Assembly: GCA_902800625.1 (NCBI GenBank)
Contig: CADCFG010000001.1
Location: forward strand, 186,001-250,000
Reading direction: 5' to 3'
DNA length: 64,000 nt
Source: an uncultured Eubacteriales bacterium
GTDB taxonomy: Bacteria; Bacillota; Clostridia; Christensenellales; Aristaeellaceae
The notes beneath the pieces were generated by a model. It did no database searches, was not told where the DNA came from, and worked only from the letters and a program-made list of their open reading frames with translations. How positions within the stretch are numbered: position 1 is the stretch's first letter; each line of letters starts with the position of its first letter. Positions 53,296-62,095 of this stretch are shown here, one piece after another. A program made the position numbers and the translations under genes.

Positions 53296-55050
53296 ATGAG
53301 TGTATTCGCGAAAAGGCAGCCCACGATGATGTCAAAAAAGTTCTACTCCATGCTGCTGGGTGGAACGCTGACCATGATGGTGGTCTCCATCATGCTGATG
53401 TCGGATTCCATCATTGCCGGCGCCGTCATCGGCTCCGACGCCGTGGCGGGGGTCACGCTGGTGATGCCGCTGTATTCCTTCGCCGCCTTCTTCGGCTCCG
53501 TGATTTCCCTGGGCGTGCCCATACTGTACGCGCAGGAAATGGGCAAGTTCAACAAGGAGCGCGCGGATCACGTCTTCGGCCTGGGGCTGCTTCTGGCCAT
53601 CGTGGTGGGCATCCTGCTGTTCATACTGACCAGCCTGTTCGCAACCGCGTATCTGCGCGGCTATTCCCCGTCGGAAGAGATCCTGGCCCAGGCGCAGGGC
53701 TACCTGTCCTGGATGCGCTTTACGATCCTGGTGCTCCCCATCCAGACGCTGATGGGCGCCGTGGTCTATGCGGACGGCGACGAGACCATCTCAACCATCG
53801 CAAACGTGGCGCAGGGCATCGGGAACATCGCCTTCTCCATCATCCTCAGCCATTCCATGGGCATTCGGGGCATCGGCCTGGCCTCCTTTGCGTTCAACGC
53901 GGTTTCCTTTGGAATACTGATGATCCATTTCACGAAAAAGGGCAACTCCCTTCGCTGGAACCTGTTTTTCTCCTTTTCTCTGGTGAAGGACGTCGTCCGC
54001 TACAGCATCATCGACTCCAGTTCCTATCTCTTTCTCGCCATCTTCACCGCTGTGCTCAACGCCTTCATCAGCGGTCAGTTCGGGCCGGAATACCTGATCC
54101 TGGCCTCCGCCATCTCCCTGATCCGGGAATTCCAGCTGCTCTTTGAGGGCATCGGCGAGGCGGTCGGCCCCATCTTCAGCGTCTACGTCGGCGAGCAGAA
54201 CCACGAGGGGCTTAAAACCAGCTACGCGCTGGCAAACAAAGCCGCCATTGTGGAAGGAATCGGCGTCACTCTGTTCCTGGTGCTCGTCGCGCCCCTCGTG
54301 CCCCGCTTCCTGAATGTGGCCGATTCGGAGCTCGCTCGCCTGGTCACAGCCTGCATTCGCTTGACCGCCCTGGGCTCCACCTTTACCAGCCTTCTGTATC
54401 TAGTCACCTCCTACTATCTGGTGATCGACCGGATCGCCCTGGGCACGGTGGCCTGCGCGCTGCGGGACGTGCTCCTATGCGCCAGCCTCGCTGTCGTGCT
54501 GGGCAAGGCCTTCGGCCTGATCGGCATGTTCGTCGGCCTGGCCATCGCGCCCGCCGTCGCCTATGGCCTGCTGATGCTGTATCTGCGGGCCCGCTACGGC
54601 AGGGAGGACTGCCCGCTGCTGCTTTCCAAGGTGCCGGGCAGCGACAAATCCTGGCTCTTCCAGCTCGTGGTAGAGCCCGTGCAAATCATTGACCTTCAGA
54701 AAAAGGTGGAGGCCTTGCTGCTGGAAAACCATCTGGACAAGCGCACCGTGGGCAGCGTCAAGCTGTTGATCGAGGAGCTGTACGTCCTCATTGCGGAGAA
54801 AAACGAGGGCAAGACGGTTCTCAGCGAGTGCACGGTATTCCTGCGGCCCGAGGGCGTTCAGATCATTACCAAGGACGACGGCGTGCTGTTCGACATCTCC
54901 GAGGAGGATGTGAGCGTCACCTCCCTCGCCTCATTTGCCGTGTCTGCCTACATGTATAAGCTGGGAGAAGATCGCCGCCACCTGACCACCATGAGCTACA
55001 ACCGAAGCGCCTTCCTCGTCAAGCCGCTTGCCAGCGAAAAGGGGTTTTAA
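53296..55050 (+). CDS. MATE transporter fused to a C-terminal RsbW-like HATPase domain (B)
   Basis: 584 residues. MATE part about 10-440 (MLMSDSIIAGAVIGSDAVAG; VYADGDETISTIANVAQGIGN); HATPase-like part about 455-575 with VKLLIEELYVLIAEKNEGK, where the stand-alone kinase at 57191 has EELYVN (Asn replaced by Leu), then IITKDDGVLFDIS at the DxG box and HLTTMSYNRSAFLV at the end. No glycine-rich lid. GAGG before the ATG is weak; the stop is three bases from the PP2C start, so the two are translated together. Confidence 0.82.
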   Translation: MSVFAKRQPTMMSKKFYSMLLGGTLTMMVVSIMLMSDSIIAGAVIGSDAVAGVTLVMPLYSFAAFFGSVISLGVPILYAQEMGKFNKERADHVFGLGLLLAIVVGILLFILTSLFATAYLRGYSPSEEILAQAQGYLSWMRFTILVLPIQTLMGAVVYADGDETISTIANVAQGIGNIAFSIILSHSMGIRGIGLASFAFNAVSFGILMIHFTKKGNSLRWNLFFSFSLVKDVVRYSIIDSSSYLFLAIFTAVLNAFISGQFGPEYLILASAISLIREFQLLFEGIGEAVGPIFSVYVGEQNHEGLKTSYALANKAAIVEGIGVTLFLVLVAPLVPRFLNVADSELARLVTACIRLTALGSTFTSLLYLVTSYYLVIDRIALGTVACALRDVLLCASLAVVLGKAFGLIGMFVGLAIAPAVAYGLLMLYLRARYGREDCPLLLSKVPGSDKSWLFQLVVEPVQIIDLQKKVEALLLENHLDKRTVGSVKLLIEELYVLIAEKNEGKTVLSECTVFLRPEGVQIITKDDGVLFDISEEDVSVTSLASFAVSAYMYKLGEDRRHLTTMSYNRSAFLVKPLASEKGF

Positions 55051-55053
55051 GCC

Positions 55054-56508
55054 ATGTCTGTTTCGGATCGCCTGTTTCTGGAAATACTGTTTATCGGCGT
55101 AATTCTGACGACCGTTATGTTCGTCAACAACATCTTTCTGTATAAGCAAAAGATCAGGGACCTCATCTCCCTGATGCTGATCTCCGACATTGTCACGTGT
55201 ACCCTTGAGATCCTGTGGGCCATTATCGACGGACATTCGGAACTGACGATATTGTCCTATGTGTGCGTCAGCCTGTACTGCATCTCCTTCGTCGTCTTTG
55301 CCGCCCTTCTGAACCAATACCTGCTTGACCGCCTGCACCTGCGTGTTGCGAAAAAAAGCTTCATTATTTGCTACGTGCTGCCCCTGGCAATGATCGCCCT
55401 GCTCTGCATCACCACGTCCTGGACGCAGCTGCTGTTCTGGGTGGATGAAGGCGGCGTAACGCACACGGAGGTGTTCTTTGACATCTTCTTCCAGGGCGTC
55501 ATTTATCTCTACATTTTCACGCCCCTGATCATCGCAATCTACTTTCTCACGCTGGGCAAAGCCAAGCGGCCCGCCAACGCGGAGATTCCCGCGAGCCTGT
55601 TCGTCTTCGGCATCATGGCGCCCGCCCTTTACCTGTTGGAACTGCTGCTTCACGGCGAGGGGATGGACGTTTACGAGAATACGTCCCTGCCCATCGCCCT
55701 GGCGCTGTTGTATCTGATCACCAACGTCAGCACCCACAACGCCCTGGATACCCAGGCGAAGATGGAGGCGGTGGAGTCGGATCTGCGCATCGCGTCCAAG
55801 ATCCAGGCTGACGCCCTGCCGACCGTCGCGCCGGAGTTTGAAAACCATCCGCAGATCAATCTGCGCGCCAGCATGAACACCGCCAAGGAGGTGGGCGGCG
55901 ATTTCTACGACTATTTCCCCATCGACGACCACCGCGTCTGCTTCCTCATCGCCGACGTGTCCGGCAAGGGCACGCCGGCCGCGCTGTTCATGATGACCGC
56001 CAAGACCATGATCAAGGACTATGCGACGACCCAGGACAGCACCTCGGAGATCTTCAACGCCGTCAACGTCCGGCTGTGCGAGAACAACGAGGCCGGCATG
56101 TTCGCCACCGCCTGGATCGGCATACTGGATACCCGGACCATGACGCTGCAATACACAAACGCCGGGCACAATTATCCGGTCTTTATGCGCGCGGGTCAGC
56201 CCTGCGAGATGATCAGGAACGTTCACGGGCTGTTCCTGGGCGGCATGGAGTTTACACAGTATCGCCAGGCTGAGATTCAGTTGGAACCGGGCGACCGGCT
56301 GCTGCTGTACACCGACGGCGTGGTCGAAGCCCACGATCGCAACGATGAGCTTTACGGCGACGATCGCCTGAAGGGCATGGTGGACGCCACCAGGGATCTG
56401 CCGGGCGAGCAGGTGCTGGAGCGCGTGTTTAATGATGTCGGCGATTTTGCCACGGGCGTTCCCCAGTTCGACGACATCACCATGGTTGTTCTGACGATTC
56501 AACAATAG
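55054..56508 (+). CDS. Polytopic membrane SpoIIE-type PP2C phosphatase
   Basis: 484 residues. Residues about 8-225 contain seven hydrophobic segments (ILFIGVILTTVMFVNNIFLY is the first), a 7TM-like sensor module. After a short coiled linker (DLRIASKIQADALP) the PP2C domain follows, with metal-binding EVGGDFYDYF (about 279), IADVSGKG (about 300), TDGVVEA (about 420) and FDDITMVVL (about 472). Such enzymes dephosphorylate STAS anti-anti-sigma proteins, and two of these are encoded directly downstream. The ATG follows the MATE-HATPase gene by three bases. Confidence 0.92.
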   Translation: MSVSDRLFLEILFIGVILTTVMFVNNIFLYKQKIRDLISLMLISDIVTCTLEILWAIIDGHSELTILSYVCVSLYCISFVVFAALLNQYLLDRLHLRVAKKSFIICYVLPLAMIALLCITTSWTQLLFWVDEGGVTHTEVFFDIFFQGVIYLYIFTPLIIAIYFLTLGKAKRPANAEIPASLFVFGIMAPALYLLELLLHGEGMDVYENTSLPIALALLYLITNVSTHNALDTQAKMEAVESDLRIASKIQADALPTVAPEFENHPQINLRASMNTAKEVGGDFYDYFPIDDHRVCFLIADVSGKGTPAALFMMTAKTMIKDYATTQDSTSEIFNAVNVRLCENNEAGMFATAWIGILDTRTMTLQYTNAGHNYPVFMRAGQPCEMIRNVHGLFLGGMEFTQYRQAEIQLEPGDRLLLYTDGVVEAHDRNDELYGDDRLKGMVDATRDLPGEQVLERVFNDVGDFATGVPQFDDITMVVLTIQQ

Positions 56509-56522
56509 GAGGTGAATCGCGC

Positions 56523-56834
56523 ATGATGAACATCATCAAAAAACAGAGCGATGATCGGCTGACCATTGCCCTGGAGGGCCGATTGGACATTTCCACCGCG
56601 CCGGACCTGGAGCAGGTTGTCGTTGGCAGTCTGGCAGGCGTAGCCGATCTGGTCTTTGACCTTGAGAAGCTCAGCTACATCTCCTCCGCCGGGCTGCGCG
56701 TGCTGCTCCTCGCGCAAAAGAAGATGAACAAACAGGGCTCCATGAAGGTGATCCATGTCAATGAAATAATCATGGAAGTCTTTGTAAATATGGGCTTCTC
56801 GGATATCATGACGATAGAACAGGAACAGATTTGA
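56523..56834 (+). CDS. STAS-domain anti-anti-sigma factor 1
   Basis: 103 residues with the SpoIIAA/RsbV pattern: LTIALEGRLDISTAPDLEQ and YISSAGLRVLLLAQKKM. The Ser in SSAG is the regulatory phosphorylation site that the RsbW-type kinase would modify and the PP2C would clear. AGGAGG precedes the ATG pair at 56523/56526. It is third from the end of the operon. Confidence 0.93.
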   Translation: MMNIIKKQSDDRLTIALEGRLDISTAPDLEQVVVGSLAGVADLVFDLEKLSYISSAGLRVLLLAQKKMNKQGSMKVIHVNEIIMEVFVNMGFSDIMTIEQEQI

Positions 56835-56859
56835 CCATTAAAAACAGGAGGTAATGACC

Positions 56860-57159
56860 ATGAAACTGACCCCGAAAAAGGACGGAACCGAACTGACCAT
56901 TCAGCTTTCCGGCGAGCTCAACACGCTGACCGCGCCGGAGCTGTCCTCCCTTCTGGACAAGGAGCTGGGCGGCGTGAAGAACCTGATCCTGGACTTTGCC
57001 GAGTGCGACTACGTCTCCTCCGCGGGCCTGCGCGTGCTGCTGGCCACGTTCAAGCAGATGAAGGTGGCAAAGGGTGGCATGGAGCTGACCAACGTGGGCG
57101 AGAACTTCAAGGATGTGCTGCAAAACACGGGCCTGGACGCCGTTTTTGGCGTGTTTTGA
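56860..57159 (+). CDS. STAS-domain anti-anti-sigma factor 2
   Basis: 99 residues from ATG 56860, eight bases behind AGGAGG; the earlier ATG at 56854 overlaps the ribosome site. LTIQLSGELNTLTAPEL and YVSSAGLRVLLATFKQM repeat the STAS signature with the phosphorylatable Ser. It is clearly a relative of the first STAS protein, but only moderately similar, so the two may bind different partners (for example the free kinase and the transporter-fused domain). Confidence 0.93.
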   Translation: MKLTPKKDGTELTIQLSGELNTLTAPELSSLLDKELGGVKNLILDFAECDYVSSAGLRVLLATFKQMKVAKGGMELTNVGENFKDVLQNTGLDAVFGVF

Positions 57160-57190
57160 TCGCCGATTCCTCTGAAAGGAGTGAGAACGC

Positions 57191-57601
57191 ATGGCCGAGG
57201 AAAGCGTATTGAGAATCCCCGCCAGGCTGGAGGGCATGGATCTGATACTGTCCTTTGTCAGTTTTCTGCTGGATTCGCATGGCTGCTCGCCCCAGGCGCG
57301 CACCCAGCTGCGCATGGCCGTGGAGGAGCTGTATGTGAACGTGACCCTCTATGCCTATCCATCGGGTGACGGCTGGGCGGAAATTCGAGGCTGCGTGGAA
57401 GATGGCATAGCGACATTCAAGCTCATCGACGGTGGAACGCCCTTCAACCCCCTGGAGAAGGATGATCCTGACATCATGCTTTCCGGCGAGGAGCGCGGCA
57501 TCGGCGGCCTGGGCATCTTCATGGTGAAAACCATGGTGGACGAGGTGGAATACGAATACCGCGACGGCTGCAACCAGCTGACGCTGCGCAAGCAGCTCTG
57601 A
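57191..57601 (+). CDS. RsbW-type anti-sigma factor serine kinase
   Basis: 136 residues with all HATPase_c_2 boxes: N-box MAVEELYVNVTLYAY, G1 box LIDGGTPFNP and lid/G2 RGIGGLGIFMVKTMVDEVEYEY. AAAGGAG precedes the ATG. It should phosphorylate the STAS proteins and hold a target (a sigma factor elsewhere, or another partner) when they are phosphorylated. It is the last gene of the operon, with a terminator 17 bases after the stop. Confidence 0.92.
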   Translation: MAEESVLRIPARLEGMDLILSFVSFLLDSHGCSPQARTQLRMAVEELYVNVTLYAYPSGDGWAEIRGCVEDGIATFKLIDGGTPFNPLEKDDPDIMLSGEERGIGGLGIFMVKTMVDEVEYEYRDGCNQLTLRKQL

Positions 57602-57617
57602 CACGATCAACCCGTCA

Positions 57618-57663
57618 CACCCTTTCTCCCACATTGCGGGGAAAGGGTGGTTTCGTTTTGATT
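57618..57663 (+). terminator. Terminator of the partner-switching operon
   Basis: Stem CACCCTTTCTCCC/GGGGAAAGGGTG with a seven-base loop and one bulge, followed by GTTTCGTTTTGATT. Confidence 0.7.
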
Positions 57664-57729
57664 CCGCGAGGGAACAAAGCGTGAGAATCGGCAAACCGCA
57701 CGGTGACGACAGGCGAGGGGTTTTGATCC

Positions 57730-58897
57730 ATGAAGTACACGCTGAATGAGCGCAATATAGACGCCGTCTGTAAGGAAGCCTACGCATTTCTCGTCAGGAG
57801 AAAGATAAATCCCAAGGATCTGATCCACACAAAGCTCTCGATCGAAGAGGTATTGCTCACTTATCTGAGCGCCTTCGGGAACGACGTGGCGTTTTCTGTG
57901 GATTACGGCGGAGGATTGACCAAAAACAGGATCCGGCTGACAGTGCCGGGGCCGTCGCTCGACCCTTTCGCTTCCACCGAAGCTGCCTCGGACGAGGACC
58001 TGTTCCTGTCGAACGTGCTGTCCCGGATGGGACAGCGTCCCAAATGGAAGTATGCCCGCGGCGTCAATACCATCGTCTATACGCCCTCAAAGAAAAGCCG
58101 ACCGGACTGGGAAAAGCTGCTGTTTGCGATCGTTTCCGCCATCGTTCTGGGATTGGCTTCCAGGGCGCTGCCCGCGAATCTGTCCATGGCGATACGGCAG
58201 GATGCGCTGTCGCCGCTGCTGGACACCTTTCTTGGATTCCTGAACGCAGTGGCCGGGCCGATGATCTTCCTCTCGGTGGTCTGGGACATCTACAGCATAG
58301 GAGACGCCTCCACCTTCAGCGAGGTGGGACGGCGCTTATGCCTTAGATTCCTCCTGTCCCTGTGCGCCATGACCGCGTTGGTCGCCCTGATCAGCCTGCC
58401 ATTTTTCAATCTTATGGTTGGAAATGCGCAAAGCGGCAACCAGTACGCCGAGCTGTATCGAATGGTGTTGGACATCATTCCGGGCAATCTCTTCACGCCG
58501 TTCTCGCAGGGCAACACCCTTCAGATCATGTTTATCGGCGTCATCGTCGGCTTGATGATGCTGATGATTGGCAAGGATATGCAGGTCGTTGCGGATCTGG
58601 TGGAGCAGTTCGGATATATCGTGGACGGGATCATGGGCTTCATCAGCAGGCTCATTCCCCTGTTCGTATTTGGCTTCCCCGCCTGTGCCGGGCGGCATGA
58701 CGGCCAGCTTTGCCATTCTTTTTGCACAGCTCGGGCTGCCGGCATCCGATCTGGCCATCATTCTGTCGCTGACATCCATACTGGACTTCGCGGCGACTGC
58801 CACCAATGTCAACGGCGGACAATGTATGCTCGCCGTCGCGGCAAGAAGCATTGAAAAAAGCAGCTCTCAAGGACGAGCTGTATCATCCACCATATGA
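57730..58897 (+). pseudogene. Dicarboxylate/amino-acid symporter with N-terminal HATPase-like domain, broken
   Basis: Residues about 1-115 resemble an RsbW-type fold: NPKDLIHTKLSIEEVLLTYL at the N-box position, then a basic strand region. A DAACS (GltP/SdcS-like) transporter follows: LLDTFLGFLNAVAGPMIFLS, IIPGNLFTPFSQGNTLQIMF, SRLIPLFVFGF. At about 58680 the frame is lost, and the next frame gives GGMTASFAILFAQLGLPASD, then ATNVNGGQCMLAVAARSIEK to 58897. Helices between these points are missing, so there is a deletion as well as a frameshift. GAGGGG precedes the ATG. It is a second transporter family joined to the same kind of domain, here at the N terminus. Confidence 0.7.
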
Positions 58898-60603
58898 ACG
58901 GGCTTTGTGAACATAAATTTCGATCCATGCTGCTGTCGGGCACGTTTACAATGGCTGTCATGTATCTCGTGCTGCTTTGCGACAGCATCGTTGCCGGATA
59001 TTACATTGGAGAAGCGGGCGTGGCGGCCATCAACGCGATCACCCCGCTGACGGGCGTCACGATGTTCTTCGGAGACATCGTCTCGATAGGCGCCAGCACG
59101 ATCTACGCCCGGGAAGTCGGCGCGATGAGAAAGAGGCGGGCCGACGAGATCTTCGGGCAGGGGCTGATCGTGAGCCTTGCCGTCGGATTGCTGCTGGCCG
59201 CCGTCTTTCATCTGATACGCGACGTCTATTTCAGCATGAACGGGACCACAGGTGAAATCCTTGAGCATTCGCTGGAATACTACCGCTTCCTTCCGCTCAA
59301 TGCGTTTGGGACCGTTTTTGTCTATTTCCTGGAGCAGATGGTCTACAGCGACGGCGACGAGCTGTGCAACAATATCTGCTATGCCTTTCAGATCGGCGGG
59401 AACATCGTCTTTTCCGTCATACTGACGAAGCGCCTGGGAATGACCGGCAACATACTCGGCTCTGTGATCGGAAACGGGCTGGGCATTCTTGTGTGTGGCT
59501 GGCACTTCTTCCGCAAGGGCAACACCCTGCATTTTGTGTGGCACCTTTCGTTCCGGGACTTTCTGCTCACATCGCGTTACAGCATTGTGGATGCCTCGCT
59601 TTACCTGTGCTGGGGGCTGATGGACTATGTCATGATCGGCTTTGTCTCAAGGCGCTACGGCACACCGGGCCTGGTGGCCCTCGCCATGGTCATCAGCCTG
59701 ATCGAATTCAGCGCCATCATGGACGGAGTGGGTTTGGCGATGCAGCCGCTCATCAGCACCTACTTTGGCGAGAAAAACCATCGGCTCATCAAGAGGGTCA
59801 TGAGGGCCGGCATAAAGGCCGCGCTCATCGAAGGCGCGGTGGCGACAGCGCTGATCTTCGCTTTCACGAGGCAATTCTGCGCCCTCTTCGGCGTCACCGG
59901 CGGCACGTCGTTTGCGCCGTCGATCGCCGCGGTTCGGATCGTATCCCTTGGATTGACGTTCTGCAGCGCGGTTTCATTGACGACCTCCTATTATATGCTG
60001 ATCGATCACATAGGGATGGCGACGGGCTTCACATGTCTCCAGTTCGGCTTGCTCTATGTACTCCTTCCGATACTGGGCTCAGCGGTTTTGGGCGTCAACG
60101 GCGTGTGGGCCGGCATTGCCATGGCGCCCGTGCTGACGCTGATCTGCATGCTGATGTTCGTGCTTTTGCGATACGGAAAGGGCAACTTCCCCTTCCTGCT
60201 TAGGGGTATGGACACGGAGATCGTGGTCATGGACGATGTGCTCTCGGCAGATTCGCCCGTTCACTTGGCGGAGCGCGTCAGAAGCTGCATGCTTTCCCAT
60301 CAGTATGCGTGTACAGAAGCCGACAACGCGGCCCTCGTGATCGGGGAGCTTGTCTCGTGTATGATCAAAAAGAACGAGAACGCGAAAAAGGCGGTCCTGA
60401 TAGAGCTTTCGCTCTTCTTCGAGGACGCTTCGGTTCAGATCATTGAACGCGATTCGGGAGAATTGTTTGAGTTTGTCGCTTCTGATACTCAGGTCGGGGA
60501 AGCGAGCGGCTGTATCCCGGTCGGGCCGACAAAAGCGCAGCGCGAAATCACCTATCTCGTCACCACCGGCTATAACCGGAACAGGATACGTTATTCGCGC
60601 TGA
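58894..60603 (+). CDS. MATE transporter fused to a C-terminal RsbW-like HATPase domain (C)
   Basis: 569 residues, strongly similar along its whole length to protein A (NGLCEHKFRSMLLSGTFTMA against KGFCEKKFSSMLISGTFTKA). MATE part about 1-435; HATPase-like part about 450-569 with NAALVIGELVSCMIKKNEN, IIERDSGELFEF and YLVTTGYNRNRIRYSR. N-box Asn and glycine lid are absent, as in A and B. Its ATG overlaps the end of the broken symporter frame, and no clear ribosome site is seen, so expression may depend on reading from upstream. Confidence 0.8.
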   Translation: MNGLCEHKFRSMLLSGTFTMAVMYLVLLCDSIVAGYYIGEAGVAAINAITPLTGVTMFFGDIVSIGASTIYAREVGAMRKRRADEIFGQGLIVSLAVGLLLAAVFHLIRDVYFSMNGTTGEILEHSLEYYRFLPLNAFGTVFVYFLEQMVYSDGDELCNNICYAFQIGGNIVFSVILTKRLGMTGNILGSVIGNGLGILVCGWHFFRKGNTLHFVWHLSFRDFLLTSRYSIVDASLYLCWGLMDYVMIGFVSRRYGTPGLVALAMVISLIEFSAIMDGVGLAMQPLISTYFGEKNHRLIKRVMRAGIKAALIEGAVATALIFAFTRQFCALFGVTGGTSFAPSIAAVRIVSLGLTFCSAVSLTTSYYMLIDHIGMATGFTCLQFGLLYVLLPILGSAVLGVNGVWAGIAMAPVLTLICMLMFVLLRYGKGNFPFLLRGMDTEIVVMDDVLSADSPVHLAERVRSCMLSHQYACTEADNAALVIGELVSCMIKKNENAKKAVLIELSLFFEDASVQIIERDSGELFEFVASDTQVGEASGCIPVGPTKAQREITYLVTTGYNRNRIRYSR

Positions 60604-60657
60604 CGATATGACAAATGAAGACACGAGCGTCAGATTTTGGGCACGTACACCGCGTGG

Positions 60658-61031
60658 CTATGGGCCTGAAAAAATTTCCCGCTCTCTCCGGCAGAAGTTG
60701 TAGACCAGTTCACGGCCAAGTCCCTGCTTTCGATATTCCGGCAGCACATCCAGGCCGAGAATCATAACGACATGCCCTTCCGGGTTATGGAGCGAGGCAT
60801 CGGTAAAGAAATCATCTCGGAACAAGATGTCATCCGTGGCAATACCATTGATGAAGCCTGCCATCTTTCCCGTCGCCTTTTCGATGGCAACAAGAAAGGT
60901 TTCCGGTGCTGCGGATATACGCTCCAGCATGTGTTCGTGCGAGCAGGCTTCATTCGGTGGAAAGCAGATTTGCTCTATCGCGGCGGCGTCCTCCGCTTCG
61001 TCCGGCTTTATATTGGTTCCGTATACTTCAT
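60658..61031 (-). pseudogene. AANAT-like GNAT acetyltransferase, frameshifted and truncated
   Basis: An ATG at 61031 with AAGGAG upstream begins KYTEPI, then one base is missing near 61012, and the other frame continues IKPDEAEDAAAIEQICFPP, HMLERISAAPETFLVAI, ILGLDVLPEYRKQGLGRELV (acetyl-CoA motif) to FCRRERE, then stops at 60658. The last 50 or so residues of the family are absent. A relic. Confidence 0.65.
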
Positions 61032-61179
61032 GGCCTTGCTTCTCCTTGAAGGCAATGTCGTCTTCATCGCAGCTACATATTATTCATGCGTCGTGCAGAC
61101 AAGCACTCTTTGATACAATACACCTGATTTTACAATCCTCCAATACTATTATACCATCACTCATGGCAGGGGTTAATAA

Positions 61180-61390
61180 CAAAATGCCTATTTTGTATGA
61201 CCGTGCTGAGGGCAAGGAAAAAAGGCAACACCATTCCAAACTGAAGAAGCTCCGCTGGACATTACTGACCAACGGAGCCAAACTCTTGGACGGAAAGGCA
61301 CGGCATTTGCAAAGCACCCTTTCAGACCTTTCAGGCCTTGTTGTCTGCTATGCGATGAAGGAGGAGCTTTGCGCACTATTCAAGCTTTGA
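61180..61390 (+). mobile_element. ISL3-like transposase fragment
   Basis: The frame reads HHSKLKKLRWTLLTNGAKLL, then LQSTLSDLSGLVVCYAMKEELCALF, the KKxRWLLLxN ... AYxLKEEL pattern of the DDE transposases of the ISL3 family. Only about 65 residues remain, with no terminal repeats found. The stretch 61391-61690 beyond it has an inverted repeat GAGGGCTTGC/GCAAGCCCTC (61409-61447) and no gene. Confidence 0.45.
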
Positions 61391-61690
61391 GATCATTTCG
61401 CCGCCTGTGAGGGCTTGCCTCCTGCGATTCACAGATTGCAAGCCCTCGCTGCTTAACTGATAGCCCTTGTCTAACTTTTGGGGGTCACTTCACTGTGAAG
61501 AGTCCTTTCTATTTGGGAGTTTTTGCATCGCTACAGGTATAGAGTGAGCTTCTGAATCGGCATCTGGCGAAGCAGTATACTGATTTGGAACCTGCCCCAT
61601 CGCATGAAACGCGATGCGCTGTTTCATTTTCGAAGTCTTCGTTTTGCCTGGTTGGAACAGCTTCCGTTCCCCGTGAAGGCGAAGCGTTCG

Positions 61691-62095
61691 TCAGAAGCGC
61701 TTGCAAATCGTCAGCACGTTGCTGTCGCCTTCGCGGCGATAGGTCATGCCATCCATGCTCTGTTTCACCATGTAGATGCCGAGCCCGCCGATCTGCCGCT
61801 TCTCTGTCGAAAGCGTAATGTCCGGGTCTGGCTTTTTGAGCGGGTCGTAAGGCGCGCCCCGGTCGATGAAGGTGATGGCCACGCCGCCCGCCTCAGGCTC
61901 CATTCGCAGCACGGCCGGGCCGGTTCCGGGCGCGTAGGCGTAGCGGACGATGTTCACGTACAGCTCCTCCACCGCAATGTCCAGATGCATCTGGGTTTTC
62001 ATCGGGCAGTCCAGCGTCTCCAGCATACCATCCACAAATGAGAGCACATCGTCGAGCCTGTCCATTCGGGCCTCTTCCAGCCGCAGCTCAGCCAT
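61691..62095 (-). CDS. RsbW-type anti-sigma factor serine kinase
   Basis: 134 residues from ATG 62095, with GGGAGG upstream; the start overlaps the end of the phosphatase gene by eight bases. Complete boxes: N-box IAVEELYVNIVRYAY, G1 FIDRGAPYDPL, lid RQIGGLGIYMVKQSMDGMTY. It is a close relative of the kinase at 57191. Paired with the PP2C upstream, it can form a second partner-switching set that may share the STAS proteins at 56.5-57.2 kb. Confidence 0.92.
   Translation of the reverse strand: MAELRLEEARMDRLDDVLSFVDGMLETLDCPMKTQMHLDIAVEELYVNIVRYAYAPGTGPAVLRMEPEAGGVAITFIDRGAPYDPLKKPDPDITLSTEKRQIGGLGIYMVKQSMDGMTYRREGDSNVLTICKRF

Noticed and set aside
61084..61376. Small minus-strand frames opposite the ISL3-like fragment
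   Set aside because: The plus-strand reading matches a transposase pattern; the minus frames match nothing.
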